A stretch of 8,657 bases of DNA from positions 1 to 8,657 of the forward strand of contig JAFWYI010000166.1 in NCBI GenBank assembly GCA_017522745.1, written 5' to 3'. The notes beneath the pieces were generated by a model, which was not told where the DNA came from, ran no database searches, and saw nothing but the letters and a program-made list of their open reading frames with translations. This stretch comes from Mailhella sp. Its GTDB lineage: Bacteria; Desulfobacterota; Desulfovibrionia; Desulfovibrionales; Desulfovibrionaceae. Position numbers and translations under genes: made by a program. Positions 1-6,364 of the stretch are shown here, piece after piece. Position 1 is the first letter of the stretch, and each line of letters begins with the position of its first letter.

Positions 1-546
1 GCCAGCAACGCTCCTCAGGGCGACGCCACCGTGCAGGTGGAAGTGGCCGGCACGACTTACGACGTTGCCCTCGATGCTTCCGGCGTGGGCACTCTGACCG
101 TGGCTCACGGCAATGTCGAAGACGTGTATAAGGATGGCTCTTCCGTCACCGCGACCGTCACCGGCGTGACCGGCGGCAACTACGAGGCCGTTGACTTCAC
201 TGGCGCTTCCGCTACTGCTGGAGTGACCGACACCACCAACACGACCACCATCGGCATCGAAGCTACCGGCAACGTGGAAGGCGACGGCACTGTTTCCTTC
301 ACCGTAACTGCCAGCAATGCCCCTCAGGGCGACGCCACCGTTCAGGTGAAGATCGGCGAGACCGTCTACGACGTGGCTCTCGACTCCACTGGCGTGGGCA
401 CTCTGACCGTGGCTCACGGCAACGCTGAAGACGTATATAAGGATGGCTCCTCCGTGACCGCGACAGTCACCGGCGTGACCGGCGGCAACTACGAGGCCGT
501 TGACTTCACTGGCGCGACTGCCACCGCCAGCGTGACCGACACTATC
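1..546 (+). repeat. 309-bp tandem repeat encoding 103-residue Ig-like modules
   Basis: Bases 1-237 recur at 310-546 with a period of exactly 309 bp. The two copies share perfect nucleotide runs, the longest being 50 bases (157-206 against 466-515). The protein motifs 'ASNAPQGDATVQV', 'GVGTLTVAHGN' and 'GGNYEAVDFTGA' occur once per unit. A third unit (about 547-830) keeps the same layout ('DGNVTFSVTADHAP', 'KYEDVAFSEDAA') but is diverged. More units probably lie upstream. Near-identity at DNA level suggests recent duplication or gene conversion. Confidence 0.9.
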
Positions 547-3500
547 GACACGACGACCTTCACGCTGAAGGCCAGCCCGGTGGATATCGACGGCAACGTG
601 ACCTTCAGCGTCACTGCTGACCATGCTCCGCACAGTACCGACACCGTGACTGTGCTCGTGCAGGTGCAGGGCGAAAGCCAGCCGCGCGAGGTCTCCATCG
701 GTGCGGACGGCAAGGGCAGCTTCTCGGTTGCTATTGGCGAAGATGGCACTGTCAGCGCCAGCATCACCAGAGTGCAGCATAGTAAGTATGAAGATGTGGC
801 CTTCTCGGAAGACGCTGCTTCTGTGACCGCGGTGAAGCTGGATGCCATGAGCTTTGCTACGCAGGATGAGGATGTTCGCACTGCCGGCTCTGATTCTGAT
901 GCGCAGGCTCTTGCTACCGGTGTGACGCTGACTCAGAAGGCAGTGGATGCGGTGAACGCCTCCATCGACTTCGGCACCTTCTCGCTGGCCGATGGTAAGC
1001 TCGTGTTCACACAGAACAAGGCCTACAGCCATGCCGAAGGTACGGATAGCGCGACCCTCGGCCCGGTGAGCTTCAACGCGACCGATGCCAACGGTAATGC
1101 GGCCTTGCTGAACGTGACGGTGGCTATCACTGACGACGGTCCTGCCATCCGTGGCCTTGATGCTGTTTCCGTCCACGCGGGCAAGACCGCAAGCGATACC
1201 TTCAGCATCGACTTCGGCGCAGACAGCGGCGACGGTGCGGAAGTCTCCTTCAGCGTGGGCGGTACTGTGCTCGAGCAGACTGGTGATGGCACCTGGAGCG
1301 CCGACCTCGGCGATGGCCAGAGCATCACCGTCACTCAGGGCGAAGGCGGCGAGTTCAGCTACAGCCTGAGCTACGATTCCGCTACTGCTGGCGCTGGCTT
1401 CGAGCATGAACTCACCGTTCAGGTGACCGATGCCGATAAGGATGCCGTTTCCCAGACTGTGACTATCGAAGTGCAGAACGATGCCCCCACTGCTTCCAGC
1501 GATGTACTCCACATCGGCAAGGAAGCGCAGGGCGGTACCAGCACCTCGGCCGGCGTGGTCATCACTTTGGATAAGAACAGCGATGGCGACACCTGTGTGG
1601 TGTCTGTACTTGGTGAGAAGAGCGGCTTCAAGAAGATCTCGTACGACGGCGACAAACCCAGAAATGTGGAAGCCTCTGTCGTCTATGGCGACAAGGATAT
1701 CAGCGATACTGATATCGCTACTTTCCGCAGCAAGTTCTTCAAGGACCTTGTGGACAATAACGTCGACCTCGAGAACCTCACCAGTTCGAACCTGACCAAC
1801 ATCAAGTTCGTGGATGCCGACTCCGACTGGAATGTCATCAAGAGTGCGGCACAGGAAGCGAACAGCAAGGGCATGCTGCTCTATATCACTGGCGACCTCA
1901 CCATAAAAACAGACTTCAACTTCACGTGTACCACCATAATCAATGGCGACCTCACCATCGACAAGGGAAAGAAGAACAATGCGAATGATGTCACCGTGGG
2001 CAACTTCCTCTATGTGATGGGCGATGTGACCACGAGCGACCAGTCCAGCCTCAGCGTTACCGGCGGTCTGGCTGTGGAAGGTGATCTCAATCTCAAGCAG
2101 GACATGAAGGCGAAGTACAGCATCGGCTCCTTCTCCCTGCCTAACGTAAGCATCACCTACGAAACCGAAGGTGTGGAACTTGCTACCGAAAGCAGGGAAA
2201 TCACCTTTGCCGATCTGCTTGAAAACGACTGGGATAGCGACGCCGCCCACCACAGCGACCTCGATATGGACAGCCTCGCCATCACTGAGTTCCGCATCAC
2301 GGACAGCGAAGGCGTGCTGCATATCATCACTGTGGACGGCGTGCATACCAAGATGGTGGACGGCGAAGCCGTAGTGGTGGAAGCCAGCGCTGACGGCATG
2401 CATACCATCGTGGTGCGCGAGACCCAGAAGCTCGATGAAGACGGCAATCCTGTGACCGACGAGCAGGGCAACCCCGTTATCGACCGTGATAGCGTCACCT
2501 TCGACTGCGAAGGCGAAAGCATCACCATGGTCAGCGGTGGCAGCAACACCCAGAGCGTGGAATTCCAGTACCAGGTGAAGGACGCCCACGGCGCGACTGA
2601 CCTTGCGGACGTGTCCATGCAGGTCACGGCCACGAGCGAAGCCGGTTCCGAAGGTTCGGACATCATCCAGGGTTCTACCACCACCCTGGTGGACGGCGCC
2701 CACTACAATATCGCCGTATCCATGGACCGCTCCAGCTCCATGAAGGATGAGATCTCCACGGCCAAGGAGGCGGTGAAGAACTTCATCGACAGCCTGTGGG
2801 ACGAAGCTGTTTCGAAGGACTCCGTGGTGAACCTGCACTTCAACGCCTTCGACGGCGATCTGGAATACAGCACCAGCTGGCAGATCACGAAGAACACCTC
2901 CCAGGATGAAGTTGCCGCCATGAAGAACTATATCTCCTTCGGTTACGGAAGCGGCACTAACTATGCCACGGCCTTCCGCGACATGACGGACTGGTTCCAG
3001 AAGATGGAGGCTGAACAGGCTGGCGACGGTGTGACCTACACCAACAAGGTCATCTTCATCACCGACGGTGAGCCCTTTACCGAGACCCACAATACCGAAC
3101 GCGACTTCAACCTGCTGAAGGGAGAATGCGGCGATATCCACACCATTGGCATCAACGTGGGCAATGGACTTTCCCTCAGCAAGCTCAATCCCTACGACAC
3201 GACGGCAAAGGGTGCGGAACTCATCTCCTCGGCGGATGAACTGGCCGCGGCCCTCGAAGCCGTGACCACCAACCTGCCGAACGCCGATGCGACCTTCGCC
3301 AATAAGGGCGATGACCTGCTCTTCGGCGACCAGGCCAGCTTCAGCTATGAAGGGCATACGTACAGCCTTGCTCAGATGGTGAAGGTGCTTTCCGGCTCTG
3401 CGGCTGACCCCACTGCGGCTGAGATCATCACCTTTGCCAAGGAACACGCGGCCGAGCTCAACAAGTACCTTGTGGACGCTGCGAACGACCAGCCCGACGC

Positions 3501-4230
3501 CCTCATCGGTGGCGAAGGCGTGGATGTACTCTATGGTATGGGGGCGGATGACCTCATCATCGGTGGTGGATCCAACACCTCCGGCGAAGGCGACACCCGT
3601 CTTGAACTGGCAGAGGCCCTTGGTCTTTCCTTTGCGGACGATGCCAGCTCCATCACGCTCACCAGTGGCCTTACCAAGGGAGTGAAGCAGGCTGTGGCAG
3701 ATGCTCTTGCCTCCGATGAGCCCGAGGCCGCCATCAGCTCCTTCAATGAACTCATCGAAGATCTGGAAAACGGCACGGACAGCGGTGATATGCTCTTCGG
3801 CAACTCCGGTGCCGACGTGATCTTCGGTATGGACGGCAGCGACTTCATCGATGGCGGCGCAGGTTCTGATATCCTGTTCGGCGGCAGCGGCTCTGACATC
3901 TTCGTGTACGATTCGACCGATGCCCTCATCCACGGCGGCAGCGGTATCGACATCCTGCTCAGCGAAGATGACTCCCTCGAATCGCTGCTTGGCACTGACA
4001 AGGTGCATGACATCGAGCTTTTCGTGAAGGGAGACGGTGCTGAAAGCCTCACCAGCCTCACCGCCCTGCAGGATGTGGGTGTCAATGTGGGTAGCAACTC
4101 TGTAACGCTCAGCGAAGCCTGGACGGCGCAGTCCGATGGGACCTTCATAAACGAGACTGCCAATCTCACCATCGAGACGACCCTCGAGGCGGAGATAGCA
4201 GGCCAGCAGATCATCCTGCAAAACCAGTAA
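1..4230 (+). CDS. Giant type I-secreted RTX adhesin with VWA domain, 5'-truncated by window edge
   Basis: The frame is open from base 1 to TAA at 4228-4230 (1409 visible residues); the true start lies upstream. In order: two 103-residue Ig-like repeats and a divergent third (about residues 1-280); T1SS/cadherin-like repeats ending in 'DDGP' and 'NDAPTA' (about 281-500); a distinct module (about 501-720); a cadherin-like domain with 'LLENDWDSD' (about 720-890); a von Willebrand A domain (about 900-1090) with MIDAS residues D909-x-S911-x-S913, T986 and D1022; RTX nonapeptides (about 1103-1190 and 1262-1320); and a C-terminal tail without further repeats, presumably the secretion signal. This order is typical of LapA-like surface adhesins exported by a type I transporter and folded with calcium outside the cell. 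The sequence is Asp-rich with few cysteines. The transporter genes are not in the window. The class is firm; the ligand is unknown. Confidence 0.93.
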   Translation, partial: ASNAPQGDATVQVEVAGTTYDVALDASGVGTLTVAHGNVEDVYKDGSSVTATVTGVTGGNYEAVDFTGASATAGVTDTTNTTTIGIEATGNVEGDGTVSFTVTASNAPQGDATVQVKIGETVYDVALDSTGVGTLTVAHGNAEDVYKDGSSVTATVTGVTGGNYEAVDFTGATATASVTDTIDTTTFTLKASPVDIDGNVTFSVTADHAPHSTDTVTVLVQVQGESQPREVSIGADGKGSFSVAIGEDGTVSASITRVQHSKYEDVAFSEDAASVTAVKLDAMSFATQDEDVRTAGSDSDAQALATGVTLTQKAVDAVNASIDFGTFSLADGKLVFTQNKAYSHAEGTDSATLGPVSFNATDANGNAALLNVTVAITDDGPAIRGLDAVSVHAGKTASDTFSIDFGADSGDGAEVSFSVGGTVLEQTGDGTWSADLGDGQSITVTQGEGGEFSYSLSYDSATAGAGFEHELTVQVTDADKDAVSQTVTIEVQNDAPTASSDVLHIGKEAQGGTSTSAGVVITLDKNSDGDTCVVSVLGEKSGFKKISYDGDKPRNVEASVVYGDKDISDTDIATFRSKFFKDLVDNNVDLENLTSSNLTNIKFVDADSDWNVIKSAAQEANSKGMLLYITGDLTIKTDFNFTCTTIINGDLTIDKGKKNNANDVTVGNFLYVMGDVTTSDQSSLSVTGGLAVEGDLNLKQDMKAKYSIGSFSLPNVSITYETEGVELATESREITFADLLENDWDSDAAHHSDLDMDSLAITEFRITDSEGVLHIITVDGVHTKMVDGEAVVVEASADGMHTIVVRETQKLDEDGNPVTDEQGNPVIDRDSVTFDCEGESITMVSGGSNTQSVEFQYQVKDAHGATDLADVSMQVTATSEAGSEGSDIIQGSTTTLVDGAHYNIAVSMDRSSSMKDEISTAKEAVKNFIDSLWDEAVSKDSVVNLHFNAFDGDLEYSTSWQITKNTSQDEVAAMKNYISFGYGSGTNYATAFRDMTDWFQKMEAEQAGDGVTYTNKVIFITDGEPFTETHNTERDFNLLKGECGDIHTIGINVGNGLSLSKLNPYDTTAKGAELISSADELAAALEAVTTNLPNADATFANKGDDLLFGDQASFSYEGHTYSLAQMVKVLSGSAADPTAAEIITFAKEHAAELNKYLVDAANDQPDALIGGEGVDVLYGMGADDLIIGGGSNTSGEGDTRLELAEALGLSFADDASSITLTSGLTKGVKQAVADALASDEPEAAISSFNELIEDLENGTDSGDMLFGNSGADVIFGMDGSDFIDGGAGSDILFGGSGSDIFVYDSTDALIHGGSGIDILLSEDDSLESLLGTDKVHDIELFVKGDGAESLTSLTALQDVGVNVGSNSVTLSEAWTAQSDGTFINETANLTIETTLEAEIAGQQIILQNQ
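2701..3270 (+). other. von Willebrand factor A domain of the adhesin
   Basis: The segment opens with a hydrophobic strand, 'YNIAVSMDRSSSM', that carries the DxSxS motif (Asp codon at 2725, Ser codons at 2731 and 2737). The MIDAS Thr follows in 'GSGTNYATAF' (codon at 2956), and the Asp in 'KVIFITDGEP' (codon at 3064). All metal-coordinating positions are present, so it should bind a divalent cation and could mediate protein or matrix binding. It sits between the cadherin-like part and the first RTX block, a common position in RTX adhesins. Confidence 0.9.
3307..3960 (+). other. RTX nonapeptide blocks of the adhesin
   Basis: Glycine- and aspartate-rich repeats of the GGxGxDxLx type occur in two blocks. 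The first includes 'KGDDLLFGD' (from about 3304) and 'GGEGVDVLYGMGADDLIIGG' (3508-3567). The second runs 3799-3909, with consecutive units GNSGADVIF, GMDGSDFID, GGAGSDILF and GGSGSDIFV, then a separate GGSGIDILL at about 3934-3960. A non-RTX, helix-prone stretch of about 70 residues separates the blocks. Such repeats form a calcium-bound parallel beta roll after export and mark type I secretion substrates. Confidence 0.9.
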
Positions 4231-4241
4231 GATAGGCAAAA

Positions 4242-4270
4242 GGACCCCATCAGCTATGCCGGTGGGGTCC
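4242..4270 (+). terminator. Hairpin just after the adhesin stop codon
   Basis: A 10-bp stem (4242-4251 with 4261-4270, one G-T wobble) closes a 9-base loop, 11 bases after the adhesin TAA. The plus strand has no T-tract after it. On the minus strand the stem is followed by TTTT, so as an intrinsic terminator it fits leftward transcription at least as well. It may act with the next hairpin. Confidence 0.5.
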
Positions 4271-4319
4271 CTCATGAAGCTATAAGATTTGTGCCTCCCG
4301 CAAAGTGGGGGGCGAAAAC

Positions 4320-4359
4320 ACAAAAGGCATATCCCTTCGCCTGAGGATATGCCTTTTGT
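4320..4359 (+). terminator. Perfect 15-bp hairpin, likely terminator for the adhesin
   Basis: The arms 4320-4334 and 4345-4359 are perfect inverted repeats around a 10-base loop. The left arm begins ACAAAAGG and the right arm ends CCTTTTGT, followed by TGT. The A-rich 5' and T-rich 3' edges let it work as a terminator in either direction. It lies 90 bases after the adhesin stop and is the stronger of the two hairpins there. Confidence 0.7.
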
Positions 4360-4578
4360 TGTATGTAAGCGTATAATCGTGTGGAGAGTTTCAGGTGCCG
4401 CCGGAAACGAGCAGACAGGGACAGCCTTTCTCTAGGGGGGAAGGGGGCAGGGAGGCTTGTCGTTTTCGCCTTGCTGTTCACCCCGCCTAGCCCACAGCGT
4501 TTACCTTGTCCGAAGAGGATCTATAAAACTTCCAAAAGCTGAAGGATATGGGGAGGGAATAACAATGCCCCAGATACG
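4360..4578. other. Gene-free intergenic stretch with a G-rich tract
   Basis: No open frame here has a convincing ribosome binding site or recognisable protein. The one notable element is a plus-strand G-rich tract at 4435-4455, with runs of 6, 5, 3 and 2 G separated by 1-2 bases. The stretch lies between the terminators of the adhesin (from the left) and of the tRNA-Glu remnant (from the right), so it is probably the untranscribed gap between two convergent units. Confidence 0.6.
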
Positions 4579-4610
4579 AAAAAACGCCCTACGATTTCTC
4601 GTAAGGCGTT
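4579..4610 (-). terminator. Intrinsic terminator of the tRNA-Glu unit
   Basis: Read on the minus strand, a 12-bp stem (4599-4610 with 4583-4594, one wobble pair) closes a GAAA tetraloop and runs directly into six T (4584-4579). It starts 10 bases after the encoded CCA of the tRNA-Glu fragment. This is where a native tRNA terminator belongs, so the DNA to its left is probably the original chromosome. Confidence 0.87.
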
Positions 4611-4619
4611 GAATTTCCT

Positions 4620-4668
4620 TGGCGTCCCCAAGGGGATTTGAACCCCTGTTGACGGCGTGAAAGGCCGT
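4620..4668 (-). pseudogene. 3' fragment of tRNA-Glu(TTC), inferred attachment-site core
   Basis: On the minus strand, from high to low coordinates: anticodon stem ACGGC/GCCGT (4668-4664 and 4656-4652); loop CTTTCAC with anticodon TTC at 4661-4659; a 4-base variable region; T arm AGGGG-TTCAAAT-CCCCT; 3' acceptor strand TGGGGAC; discriminator G; and encoded CCA ending at 4620. This matches bacterial tRNA-Glu, whose 5' acceptor strand would read GTCCCCA. No such strand and no D arm are found upstream (4669-4740), so the gene is incomplete. The fragment has an intact 3' half, a native terminator on one side and an integrase gene on the other. This is the classic product of site-specific integration into a tRNA gene. 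The exact crossover point cannot be seen from one end. Confidence 0.85.
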
Positions 4669-4689
4669 TGACCATGCTTTTACCCATTT

Positions 4690-4869
4690 TGCCCCACATT
4701 TACTATTCTTTATATTATAATTAGTTACAAACTATTTCTTGGATAGAAAAGCCGATGACATCGACTGGACTTTACCCTGTTTGTGGGGCAGAGTGTGGGG
4801 CAGAAAGAAACGGCTATTTTCGCCGTTTTCAATATGTTATGCCCCACAAAAGAAGGTAAGTGTGGGGCA
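4690..4869. repeat. Five perfect 9-mers TGTGGGGCA, candidate recombinase or excisionase sites
   Basis: TGTGGGGCA occurs on the plus strand at 4782-4790, 4794-4802 and 4861-4869. On the minus strand (TGCCCCACA) it occurs at 4690-4698 and 4840-4848. The two at 4782 and 4794 are direct repeats 12 bp apart and share the next two bases. The copies at 4840 and 4861 face each other across 12 bases. All lie between the tRNA-Glu core and the integrase start, where arm-type integrase sites and excisionase sites of tRNA-targeting elements are found. The assignment to a protein is inference. Confidence 0.75.
4808..4828 (+). other. Short hairpin inside the attachment region
   Basis: AAACGGC (4808-4814) and GCCGTTT (4822-4828) form a perfect 7-bp stem with a 7-base loop, followed by TC. 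It lies between the second and third pairs of 9-mers, upstream of the integrase. It could be a weak terminator or a structural element of the recombination site; neither can be shown from sequence. Confidence 0.35.
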
Positions 4870-4895
4870 GGTCCAGTAAAAAAGGAAAAAACTAT

Positions 4896-6041
4896 ATGGC
4901 AAGCAGAAAAAGACAGACAGTGATATGCCATGCCGGAGTCTTCTTTGTGGAGGCTCCCCGGGCCAACGGAAACGGAATCGAGAAGGTCTATTATATCCGC
5001 TACCGCAAGAACGGAAAGCTCATCGAAGAAAAGGTCGGCGGGCAGTTCCGCGACAACATGACGCCTTCCAAGGCCTCGGCTATCCGCGGCCTGCGTATCG
5101 AAGGCAAGGACAGCTCCAACGAAGAGAAGCGCGAAGCCGTCAGGCAGGCCAGAGCCGAAGAGCAGGCCCGTTATTCTCTCGACCTTATCTGGAAGATGTT
5201 CGAGGAAAGCAAGAGCAGCAACCGAAGCATCGACGACGACCGCACCCGCTTCAACCTGCACATCTCTCCCCATCTGGGGCATAAGACCATCGAGGAGCTG
5301 ACCAGCTCCGACCTTGATGCTCTGACCCGTCGCATGGAAAAGGCCGGTCGCGCTCCGCAGACCATCAAGCACGTTCTCACTCTGATAAAGAGGATGCTGA
5401 ACTTCGCCTTGGAGAAGGAACTTATCGAATCCATTCCTGGGCGGCTCCGTATCACTATGCCCACGGTCGATAACTGCGTCACGGAAAATCTCACATCGGA
5501 GCAGGTGAAACGTCTGCTGACGGTATTGGACGAAGCGCCGGATCAGCTCATGGCCTCTATGGTGCGGCTGGCGCTGTTCACCGGCATGAGGCGCAGTGCG
5601 CTCCTCAATCTCCGCTGGGACGATCTCGATTTCGAGCGCGGCTATATCACGCTTCGCGGCGAGGTCGCCAAGAAGGGCAAGACCGATACCATCCCCATGA
5701 ACGATCAGGCGCGCATGATCTTGAGCGGCATACCCCGCTATGGCAGCCCCTACGTGTTCCCGGGCAAGGATCCGAGCAAGCCTCGCTCTAATATCTCAGG
5801 CTTTCTTAATGATGTGCGCGAGAAGGCCGGTCTGCCGGAGAACTTCCGTCCTCTGCATGGCCTGCGCCACTCCTTTGCCTCGTGGCTTGCCAGCTCCGGC
5901 GAAGTCTCCATGTACGAACTCCAGAAGCTGATGACCCATTCCAGTCCGCAGATGACCCAGCGTTACGCCCACCTGCATGACGAGGCCTTACGCAGAGCCT
6001 CCAGCGTGGCGTCTTCTCTGTTCGGCAGAACAGGGAAATAA
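4896..6041 (+). CDS. Tyrosine recombinase / site-specific integrase
   Basis: 381 residues from ATG 4896, chosen because AAGGA (4882-4886) lies 9 bases upstream; the upstream GTG at 4860 lies inside a 9-mer repeat and has no RBS. The N-terminal region (about 1-90) is basic and probably binds arm-type sites. A SAM-like core-binding domain covers about 93-180 ('LDLIWKMFEES' to 'MLNFALEKELI'). The catalytic domain (about 195-375) shows box I Arg R232 in 'FTGMRRSALLNLRW', the beta-hairpin Lys around K259 in 'AKKGKTDTIP', H321-x-x-R324 in 'LHGLRHSF', H348 in 'LMTHSS' and the nucleophile Y357 in 'QRYAHL'. All catalytic residues are present, so the enzyme should be active. It would integrate and excise the element at tRNA-Glu. 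No excisionase gene is visible nearby. Confidence 0.95.
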   Translation: MASRKRQTVICHAGVFFVEAPRANGNGIEKVYYIRYRKNGKLIEEKVGGQFRDNMTPSKASAIRGLRIEGKDSSNEEKREAVRQARAEEQARYSLDLIWKMFEESKSSNRSIDDDRTRFNLHISPHLGHKTIEELTSSDLDALTRRMEKAGRAPQTIKHVLTLIKRMLNFALEKELIESIPGRLRITMPTVDNCVTENLTSEQVKRLLTVLDEAPDQLMASMVRLALFTGMRRSALLNLRWDDLDFERGYITLRGEVAKKGKTDTIPMNDQARMILSGIPRYGSPYVFPGKDPSKPRSNISGFLNDVREKAGLPENFRPLHGLRHSFASWLASSGEVSMYELQKLMTHSSPQMTQRYAHLHDEALRRASSVASSLFGRTGK

Positions 6042-6054
6042 GGTCTCAACTTCA

Positions 6055-6092
6055 TTGACACTGTGAAGCTTTACCAATAAATATTAATTATT
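6055..6092 (+). promoter_or_regulatory. Probable promoter and operator of the parDE operon
   Basis: A consensus -35 TTGACA (6055-6060) is followed by an AT-rich stretch. At 17-bp spacing the -10 would be the weak TAAATA (6078-6083); a better hexamer, TAAAAT, lies at 6095-6100 and could pair with TTACCA (6071-6076). An imperfect palindrome, AATAAATA-T-TAATTATT (6076-6092, 7 of 8 positions paired), overlaps the -10 area. This is where a ribbon-helix-helix antitoxin would bind to repress its own operon. Confidence 0.45.
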
Positions 6093-6121
6093 CGTAAAAT
6101 GTGCTTCGCAGGAGAATCTCT

Positions 6122-6364
6122 ATGAAAAACACGTCCGTCTCTCTCGGTTCCTACTTTACCACTTTCATTGATGCTCAGATCCAGTCGGGCCGCTATGGCT
6201 CTGCCAGTGAAGTTATTCGTGCCGGTCTGCGCCTGCTGGAAGAGCAGGATATGAAACGCATGGCATTGAAGGAAGCTCTGCTAGCCGGAGAAAATTCCGG
6301 CGAGCCTCGTCCCTTCGACAGCGATGCCTTTCTGACAAGGATGAGGATGAAGCATGGGCAGTAA
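6122..6364 (+). CDS. parD: ParD-like ribbon-helix-helix antitoxin
   Basis: 80 residues from ATG 6122; AGGAG at 6110-6114 is 7 bases upstream, preferred over an in-frame GTG at 6101 that has no RBS. The N-terminal strand 'TSVSLGSYF' and the helices with 'SGRYGSASEVIRAGLRLLEEQD' match the ParD/CC2985-type ribbon-helix-helix family, in which the N-terminal half dimerises and binds operator DNA. The C-terminal part (about 45-80), with 'EPRPFDSDAFLTRMRMKHG', would wrap and neutralise the toxin. Its last 11 bases overlap the toxin gene, giving translational coupling. An AT-rich palindrome upstream is a plausible self-operator. Family assignment is strong; pairing with the next gene follows from overlap and order. 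Confidence 0.9.
   Translation: MKNTSVSLGSYFTTFIDAQIQSGRYGSASEVIRAGLRLLEEQDMKRMALKEALLAGENSGEPRPFDSDAFLTRMRMKHGQ

Noticed and set aside
31..33. GTG as start of the adhesin
   Set aside because: It lies inside a repeat unit whose earlier residues ('ASNAPQGDAT') are encoded in frame from base 1, with no RBS. The gene starts outside the window.
3531..4250. Minus-strand frame of 239 codons opposite the adhesin C-terminus
   Set aside because: The plus strand encodes clear RTX repeats here. The antisense product is Ser/Pro-rich and low in complexity, as expected for the complement of RTX codons.
4272..4481. Minus-strand frame of 69 codons in the intergenic gap
   Set aside because: It runs through a perfect terminator hairpin and the G-rich tract, and its translation is basic and featureless. 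It has no credible RBS.
4564..4611. Short plus-strand ORF with an AGGGA-like RBS (15 codons)
   Set aside because: It consists almost wholly of the tRNA-Glu terminator inverted repeat and has no independent support.
4714..4721. Perfect TATAAT at 4716-4721 (and ATTATA at 4714-4719 for the other strand)
   Set aside because: No acceptable -35 lies at proper spacing on either strand and the region is simply AT-rich, so an integrase promoter could not be assigned here.
4725..5372. Minus-strand frame of 215 codons across the attachment region and integrase start
   Set aside because: It overlaps the integrase gene and the repeat sites. The translation matches no family and is a coding shadow.
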